Assembly (NCBI GenBank): GCA_023428245.1 | Contig: JAEYYX010000092.1 | Coordinates: 1 to 10,427, forward strand | Direction of reading: 5' to 3' | DNA: 10,427 bases | Source: Pseudomonadota bacterium | GTDB lineage: Bacteria; Myxococcota_A; Polyangia; Polyangiales; Polyangiaceae | Shown: positions 6,517 to 10,427 of the stretch, one piece after another | How the letters are laid out: every line of letters begins with the position of its first letter | Position numbering within the stretch: the stretch's first letter is position 1 | Position numbers and translations under genes: made by a program | Notes under the pieces: model-generated | What the model was told of the DNA's origin: nothing | Seen by the model: the letters and a program-made list of their open reading frames with translations, nothing else | Databases searched by the model: none

Positions 6517-9500
6517 CTACTTGAGCGTGAAGAGCTGACCGTAGCACTTCTGATGACCTAGCTCCACGTCTCCACCGTCTTCATAACCGTAGTAGACCGT
6601 GTTCCCACTGTCCGTCACCAAGCGTACGCTGCCTCCTGACCCTAGAGGATTCGGGACACTCACGATGCTCTCCCAGGTGCCTCCGGTAAGAAGATCCACG
6701 TCGGGGATCTCGCGGTTGAACACGGCGGGCTGCCCGAAACCGGCCCAGGTGTAGAGGGCCCAGGTGGCGTTCACGCCGGGAGTGGCGTTCTCCGGTGGTC
6801 CGGCCGAGATCAAGTACTCGCCGCTCGCGTTTCTCCTTATGTCTCGAATGCTGCGCCCGCCCAGGTCCAAGAGAATGGGCGCCCCAAATTGGCCGCGTCC
6901 AGATTGTTCGCCAATCCCGTCCACCAGGTCGAGGATGTTCGTGACCGGGACGATCAAGGCACGCTGACTGCCGCTCACGTTGATCGTCGGTGCTCTGAAG
7001 CCCAGATAGCCCGTCGTGCCATTTTCCGCGAACTCCAGACCCTCGATGCTGAACCCGCTCGGCGCAAACGGAAACACTCCGGGTTGCGTAGCCGCTTCGA
7101 ACCCCAAGGCGTCAGCGCCCATCCCATGTTCGCCTGCCTTGTCCCAGGTGATCAGATCCAACCACAGACCGCGGACAGCCATAGCAGCCCTGTTACCCAG
7201 CCCTCCCCCATAGCGACCAGCAAACGCAAGCTCGACGTCCGCTCCGCTGCCCGTGATCTTCGTAGCGAAGATCACACGTCGATACTCCTCCGGACCGCCA
7301 CTCTTGCTACTGTTTCCATGCGAAGCGGCCCACACGATCGTATCGCCCGAGCGAGCGGCGGCCTCGATATCGATCTCACTGCTACCCAGTTGGTCAGCGG
7401 CCGTGAAGTCCCAAACCTTGAGCGGGAATCCCGATACATCTTGCTTGTAGAGAAACACCTTGTTCACTTCATCGTCGCCGAGCAGCATGTAGCCATCACC
7501 CACGTCGAGGGCGGTCGAGGCGTCAGAGATGTGGTGATAGTAGACGCCCATCGGATCGGACGGCGCGCCGGATGCTCCGTATTCAAACGTAAGCGAGTAC
7601 TCGCCTTCGCTGCTCGCCACAACAACAGTGATGACCACAATAGGACCGCTGGCGATGGGTTCGAAGGAGAGCAGGCGGTCGCTTCCAGTACCCGTGACGG
7701 TGATGTTCGCGCTCGGAATGATGCGTTCATCAGACGACGTCGCCGTCACGGTAAGCTCCTCGGTCGAGCCATTGAGCGGAAGAACGGTGAACGGCAGCTG
7801 AGGATTGTCTATTCCCACGGCTCCCGAAAACTCGGAATGATCGACCAGAGCACCGACCCGCGCCGCTACCGAATGCATGGGCCTGAGTTGAGGCTGCGAA
7901 ACGAGAGCGCCAATGCCGAGCTGGCTACGACTATCGCTGCCCCAACAGTAGACCTCATCATCCGTCGTCAGGCCGCAGCTGGATTCCATGCCGGCGCTCA
8001 GAGTTTTCCACCTAGTTCCTGCAGGGAGCATGCTCACATCCACGGCGACAGGGCTCGGCGCGCTCCCCTCGTCGCTCCCATCCCCCAAGCGGCCCGACGC
8101 GCGATTGCCCCAGCACCAGGCGGAGCCATCGCTCGCGAGACCGCAGCTGTGCTGATCGCCGGTGCTCAGTTGCGTAAGGATCAACCCTTCCGGAAGCGCC
8201 GTCATGTCGACGGGGCTGGGGCTCGTGGCCGCTCCGAGCGCGCCATTGCCCAGCCGTTCATTCGCGTCGTTCCCCCAACAGTAAGCCGCACCCTCGGTGG
8301 TGAGCGCGCAAGTGTGAGTATTCCCGGCGCTGATCGCCGTCCAGGTGGTCCCGGGCGGGAGCGCCGAGACGTCGACAGCAGATGGCGACGGTTGAGCCGC
8401 GGTGAGGCCCGGTCCATTGCCAAGCCTCCCATTCGTATCACTGCCCCAGCAATACGCTGCGCCGTCCGATGTGAGGCCGCAAGTGTGCCCGTTGCCGGCG
8501 CTGATTGTCGACCAAGTCGTCTCCGGTGCGAGGCCGCTGACGTCGACAGCAGATGGCGACGATTGAGGTGTAGTGAGGGCCGGCCCGTTGCCGAGCTTTC
8601 CACCGGTATCACTACCCCAGCAATACGCCGTACCTTGCGCAGTAACTCCACAAATGAAGACAGAGGCGCCATGACCCGGGGAGATCACGGACCACGTCGT
8701 GTTCGGCTGCAGCGCGCTGATGTCGATCGGGGTCGGGGTCTGGATGTCCAGGAGAGCTCCTTGCGTCCGTGATCTTCCCCAGCAGTACCCTATCCCAGCA
8801 ACAGTGATTCCACAGGAAGTGTTGGGGCCGGTGTCGACAGAACGCCAACGGGTGGTCAGCCCGGACTCGAGCTTTCGCGTATCGACGAGATGGGCGCGCG
8901 CCTGATCGCCTTTGATCGCGCCATTGCCGAGCTCACCACTCAAATCACTGCCCCAGCAAACAAGGCGACGGTCGCCTGGCAAGACCCAACAACCGTGCTG
9001 CCAACGCGCGCTCAGCAGATTCGCAGGAGGCATCTTGCACGACTCGACCTGGTAACGCACCTCGTTACCGTCCTCACAGAACATCCTGACCGTCTGCGCG
9101 TCGACGCACTCCACCGAGCAGCTTGTCCCCGCTTCACCAGGTGCGCCGTTTTCGCCGGGGGTGCCGTTTTCGCCGGGGGTGCCGTTCTCGCCAGGCGCGC
9201 CGTTCTCGCCAGGCGCGCCATCTTGTCCGGGTGCGCCGTTTTCGCCGTCTTGTCCGGGCGCGCCGTTTTCGCCAGGTGCGCCGTCTCGTCCGGGTTCACC
9301 GTTTTCACCGTCTTGTCCGGGCGCGCCGTCTTTGCCCTCGGCTCCTGTCTTGCCGTTCTTCCCGCTCTCACCATCCTTGCCGTCGCGACCGGTGGCGCCG
9401 TCACTGCCCTGCTGAACTGTCACGGAAGAGCCATCCGGGCATTGGATCGTTACCGTTCCATCCTTGTTTTCTTCGACGCTGCAGGATGTCTCATTCGTTG

Positions 9501-9591
9501 TGTCGTCGAGGGCGGGCCTATCGCCCGAACCGCAGCCCGCCGTAAGGATGGCGATCGTTAGGATGCTCGGGGTGATTTTCGTCTTGTGCAT
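6517..9591 (-). CDS. Lipoprotein with collagen-like, RCC1-propeller, Ig-like and DUF3616-like regions
   Basis: A 1024-residue predicted lipoprotein: a short signal peptide ends in LTAGC with Cys20. Residues 62-154 are 31 uninterrupted Gly-X-Y triplets rich in GEN, GAP and GQD, flanked by two similar TSCSVE-type modules (35-59 and 156-180). Residues about 200-562 hold seven RCC1-type repeats, typically C(G/A)LT-x2-G-x2-YCWGSD-x3-G-x-LGNG, enough for one seven-bladed propeller. About 590-670 resemble the Ig/cadherin-like domain with VTATSSDERIIPSANITVTG. About 680-1010 resemble DUF3616 (GFSIEGLEF, LGFRAP). In bacteria RCC1 repeats act in protein or surface binding, and there is no sign of a guanine nucleotide exchange role. 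Collagen-like stretches can form trimeric stalks, so a surface stalk with a propeller head is plausible. The substrate or partner is unknown. The ribosome binding site is weak (GAG about 6 nt before the ATG); the signal peptide fixes the start. It is transcribed alone and converges on paralogue 2, with no clear terminator in the 145 bp between them. Confidence 0.88.
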   Translation of the reverse strand: MHKTKITPSILTIAILTAGCGSGDRPALDDTTNETSCSVEENKDGTVTIQCPDGSSVTVQQGSDGATGRDGKDGESGKNGKTGAEGKDGAPGQDGENGEPGRDGAPGENGAPGQDGENGAPGQDGAPGENGAPGENGTPGENGTPGENGAPGEAGTSCSVECVDAQTVRMFCEDGNEVRYQVESCKMPPANLLSARWQHGCWVLPGDRRLVCWGSDLSGELGNGAIKGDQARAHLVDTRKLESGLTTRWRSVDTGPNTSCGITVAGIGYCWGRSRTQGALLDIQTPTPIDISALQPNTTWSVISPGHGASVFICGVTAQGTAYCWGSDTGGKLGNGPALTTPQSSPSAVDVSGLAPETTWSTISAGNGHTCGLTSDGAAYCWGSDTNGRLGNGPGLTAAQPSPSAVDVSALPPGTTWTAISAGNTHTCALTTEGAAYCWGNDANERLGNGALGAATSPSPVDMTALPEGLILTQLSTGDQHSCGLASDGSAWCWGNRASGRLGDGSDEGSAPSPVAVDVSMLPAGTRWKTLSAGMESSCGLTTDDEVYCWGSDSRSQLGIGALVSQPQLRPMHSVAARVGALVDHSEFSGAVGIDNPQLPFTVLPLNGSTEELTVTATSSDERIIPSANITVTGTGSDRLLSFEPIASGPIVVITVVVASSEGEYSLTFEYGASGAPSDPMGVYYHHISDASTALDVGDGYMLLGDDEVNKVFLYKQDVSGFPLKVWDFTAADQLGSSEIDIEAAARSGDTIVWAASHGNSSKSGGPEEYRRVIFATKITGSGADVELAFAGRYGGGLGNRAAMAVRGLWLDLITWDKAGEHGMGADALGFEAATQPGVFPFAPSGFSIEGLEFAENGTTGYLGFRAPTINVSGSQRALIVPVTNILDLVDGIGEQSGRGQFGAPILLDLGGRSIRDIRRNASGEYLISAGPPENATPGVNATWALYTWAGFGQPAVFNREIPDVDLLTGGTWESIVSVPNPLGSGGSVRLVTDSGNTVYYGYEDGGDVELGHQKCYGQLFTLK
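8215..8556 (-). repeat. Tandem 171-bp RCC1 blade duplication
   Basis: Two consecutive 57-codon units within the propeller (residues 346-402 and 403-459) each begin SPSAVDVS and share about 37 of 57 residues by eye. More than 20 nt around the SPSAVD codons are identical at a 171-bp period (starts at 8371 and 8542). The earlier blade is close to this pattern as well, which points to fairly recent blade duplication. Confidence 0.65.
9130..9408 (-). repeat. Collagen-like Gly-X-Y repeat tract
   Basis: 31 perfect triplets coded by 9-bp and 18-bp DNA repeats; on the plus strand GCCGTTTTCGCC-type units recur. The GEN-GTP and GEN-GAP blocks are nearly identical at DNA level, so the tract could change length in frame by slippage or recombination. 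Confidence 0.9.
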
Positions 9592-9640
9592 GGTGTCTCG
9601 GGCTTTCGTCGTGGCACGCCTTTGGACGCGAGGGCTTACG

Positions 9641-9664
9641 CGAGCTGGATAGGGAACCAGCTCG
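9641..9664. repeat. Perfect 8-bp dyad upstream of the RCC1 lipoprotein gene
   Basis: CGAGCTGG-ATAGGGAA-CCAGCTCG, centred about 60 bp before the ATG at 9591. No T tract flanks it on either side. It could be an operator or a 5'-UTR hairpin. No convincing promoter was found next to it. Confidence 0.5.
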
Positions 9665-9755
9665 ACAAGACCGTGACGCTCCCTCGTCTTTTCGCCAACT
9701 TCCCCATGTGCTCCCCAAGGGCTCTACCCGCTCCCGGTTGAACCGAAATGGGAAA

Positions 9756-9802
9756 CCCCCGTCCCTCGTTCGAGCGCTGATGGCCCAAACGAGAAGCGGG
9801 GG
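9756..9802. repeat. Two-part hairpin downstream of the truncated gene
   Basis: CCCCCG (9756-9761) pairs with CGGGGG (9797-9802), and inside it CTCGTT (9765-9770) pairs with AACGAG (9788-9793), separated by a small internal loop. On the plus strand ATTTT follows; on the minus strand TTTCCCATTT follows. It may work as a weak terminator for minus-strand transcription from the truncated gene. Confidence 0.45.
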
Positions 9803-9823
9803 ATTTTCTGGTGAGCAGAAAAT
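9803..9823. repeat. Perfect 8-bp hairpin adjoining the previous one
   Basis: ATTTTCTG-GTGAG-CAGAAAAT begins on the next base after the preceding hairpin and lies 23 bp past the stop of the minus-strand gene ending at 9846. Back-to-back perfect stems are unlikely to be random. A terminator, RNA 3'-end or recombination role cannot be told apart. Confidence 0.45.
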
Positions 9824-9845
9824 GACCGTCAGTTAGACTAGTAGT

Positions 9846-10307
9846 TTAGTAGTAGTAGGGGTATACGTTCGCAACGTAGCAACTGTAGTCGCCGGGGGTG
9901 CCGCAGCAACCGTTGCTGCCGCCGCAGGCGCTGTTGCAAAGCGCGTCGAGACTCTGAACGCCCGAACCACTGGACCACGCGTTTGGCCCACCGAAAGTGC
10001 TGCTAGAACCGTCCTCGTACTGGGTGTCGGAAGTCCCACCCACCGGATTAGCCTCCAGCTTGCCGACTTCATCGTTGCCGAGGCCGGCGCCCGCCCAAAT
10101 GGCTGCCGGTATGCTGCCGCATCCACTGTTTTCTCCAACCCAGTCCTGAACGAGGAAAGGGCTACTTACGTTATCTTCGATCATCCCCCGCCAGCAGTCG
10201 TTGTCTGTTTTGAATTGGGCGCTTACTGGTGTCGAGTTATTGAAGGCGACCAAATTTGTAATGTAGTTCGTATCGCGCGCGTCCACGCCAATCCACCAAT
10301 CTGGACC
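9846..10307 (-). pseudogene. 3' part of an unrecognised cysteine-containing protein gene, interrupted by the IS
   Basis: About 153 codons remain, ending in a TAC-rich tail (PYYY) and TAA. The product has seven cysteines, including GGSNGCCG, and many Gly, Ser, Asn and Asp residues, in the style of exported proteins. It has no signal peptide and no recognisable domain. The only start codon in the remaining frame is a GTG at 10286 (146 codons) with a weak GGTGG upstream, but protein-like sequence (PDWWIG) continues in frame beyond it to the proposed IS boundary at 10307/10308. The frame then runs antisense into the IS and hits a stop at 10416-10418. I infer that the 5' part was separated by the insertion. 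The alternative is an intact short gene from the GTG. A function cannot be assigned. Confidence 0.55.
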
Positions 10308-10318
10308 TGATCCGATTT

Positions 10319-10351
10319 CCCGGAGACAAAATGGAGCAACAATGCTCCGGG
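10319..10351 (+). promoter_or_regulatory. Hairpin near the IS end that can cover the transposase ribosome binding site
   Basis: CCCGGAG (10319-10325) can pair with CTCCGGG (10345-10351), overlapping the GGGAG Shine-Dalgarno. An alternative stem GGAGCA-ACAA-TGCTCC (10333-10348) uses the same CTCC bases, so the two are mutually exclusive. Such arrangements in other IS elements block translation from read-through transcripts that enter from outside. Confidence 0.4.
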
Positions 10352-10361
10352 AGAATGGACC

Positions 10362-10427
10362 ATGGCGAAGAAGAGAAAGAACTACAACGACGACTTCAAG
10401 CGTGACGCCGTTCGGCTAATGCAAAAC
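10362..10427 (+). CDS. IS3/IS911-type transposase OrfA, N-terminal part (cut by the window end)
   Basis: The first 22 codons only. The sequence NYNDDFKRDAVRLM is the typical opening of the helix-turn-helix DNA-binding domain of IS3/IS911-type OrfA proteins (HTH_Tnp_1). GGAG lies 8 nt before the ATG. The rest of the gene and any OrfB or frameshift signal lie outside the window, so the subgroup cannot be set. It runs opposite to the truncated gene next to it. Confidence 0.8.
   Translation, partial: MAKKRKNYNDDFKRDAVRLMQN

Larger units (their letters stand above)
10308..10427 (+). mobile_element. Left end of an IS3-family-like insertion sequence (continues past the window)
   Basis: A transposase start lies inside the proposed end. 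TGATCC at 10308 is a plausible terminal sequence because IS3-group elements often begin with TGA, and it sits just where the minus-strand reading frame loses protein-like sequence. The right end and the target duplication are outside the window, so the exact boundary is an estimate. Confidence 0.55.

Noticed and set aside
6889..8772. Plus-strand open frame of 627 codons opposite the RCC1 gene
   Set aside because: The product is Arg/Ala-rich with no recognisable domain, and the RCC1 repeats on the minus strand are unambiguous.
9130..9408. Repeats of about 18 bp as a CRISPR array
   Set aside because: The repeats are contiguous, have no spacers and stay in frame as Gly-X-Y codons.
9161..9415. 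Proline-rich plus-strand frame (FSPGAP repeats) suggesting a second repeat protein
   Set aside because: It is the antisense reading of the Gly-X-Y tract; such tracts give Pro-rich complements automatically.
6517..9591. RCC1 repeats taken as a Ran-type exchange factor
   Set aside because: This is an exported lipoprotein in a bacterial-style gene. RCC1 repeats here are more likely a binding propeller, and no Ran-like GTPase partner is in view.

Overview
The window looks like a stretch of a large, GC-rich myxobacterial (Polyangiales-type) chromosome. The reasons are the lipoproteins that join Ig/PKD-like, collagen-like and RCC1 modules, the small multi-cysteine exported proteins in tandem copies, a GT21-type ceramide glucosyltransferase-like enzyme, and wide intergenic spaces full of inverted repeats. 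The assignment rests on protein style alone; there is no rRNA, tRNA or marker gene.

Layout from left to right. (1) 38-2107, minus strand: a lipoprotein sulfatase with two N-terminal beta-type domains and a complete formylglycine-type active site. (2) 2108-2554: non-coding, with several dyads. (3) 2555-4527, minus strand: a two-gene unit, a calcineurin-like (LpxH-like) metallophosphoesterase followed by a GT21 ceramide glucosyltransferase/HpnI-like enzyme. Its leader carries a textbook intrinsic terminator whose U8 tract abuts the Shine-Dalgarno sequence of the first gene, so the unit may be controlled by attenuation. (4) 4567-5052: divergent intergenic region holding that leader and a possible promoter for the plus-strand genes. 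(5) 5053-6371, plus strand: two paralogous exported or membrane-anchored proteins sharing an 8-cysteine domain, which is itself an internal duplication of a 4-cysteine module. (6) 6517-9591, minus strand: a 1024-residue lipoprotein with 31 perfect Gly-X-Y triplets, a seven-repeat RCC1-type propeller, an Ig-like domain and a DUF3616-like C-terminal region. (7) 9592-9845: non-coding, with strong inverted repeats. (8) 9846-10307, minus strand: the 3' part of an unrecognised cysteine-containing protein gene that appears to be cut by an insertion element. (9) 10308 to the end, plus strand: the left end and first 22 codons of an IS3/IS911-type transposase.

How the genes fit together: most products act at or outside the cell envelope (sulfate-ester hydrolysis, glycolipid synthesis, surface lipoproteins, disulfide-rich exported proteins). 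Only the phosphoesterase and glycosyltransferase are clearly arranged as an operon, and only the two 8-cysteine genes are clearly a duplicated pair. I see no defence system, CRISPR array, phage cluster or biosynthetic cluster. The most unusual items are the terminator placed directly against a ribosome binding site and the twice-duplicated 8-cysteine family.
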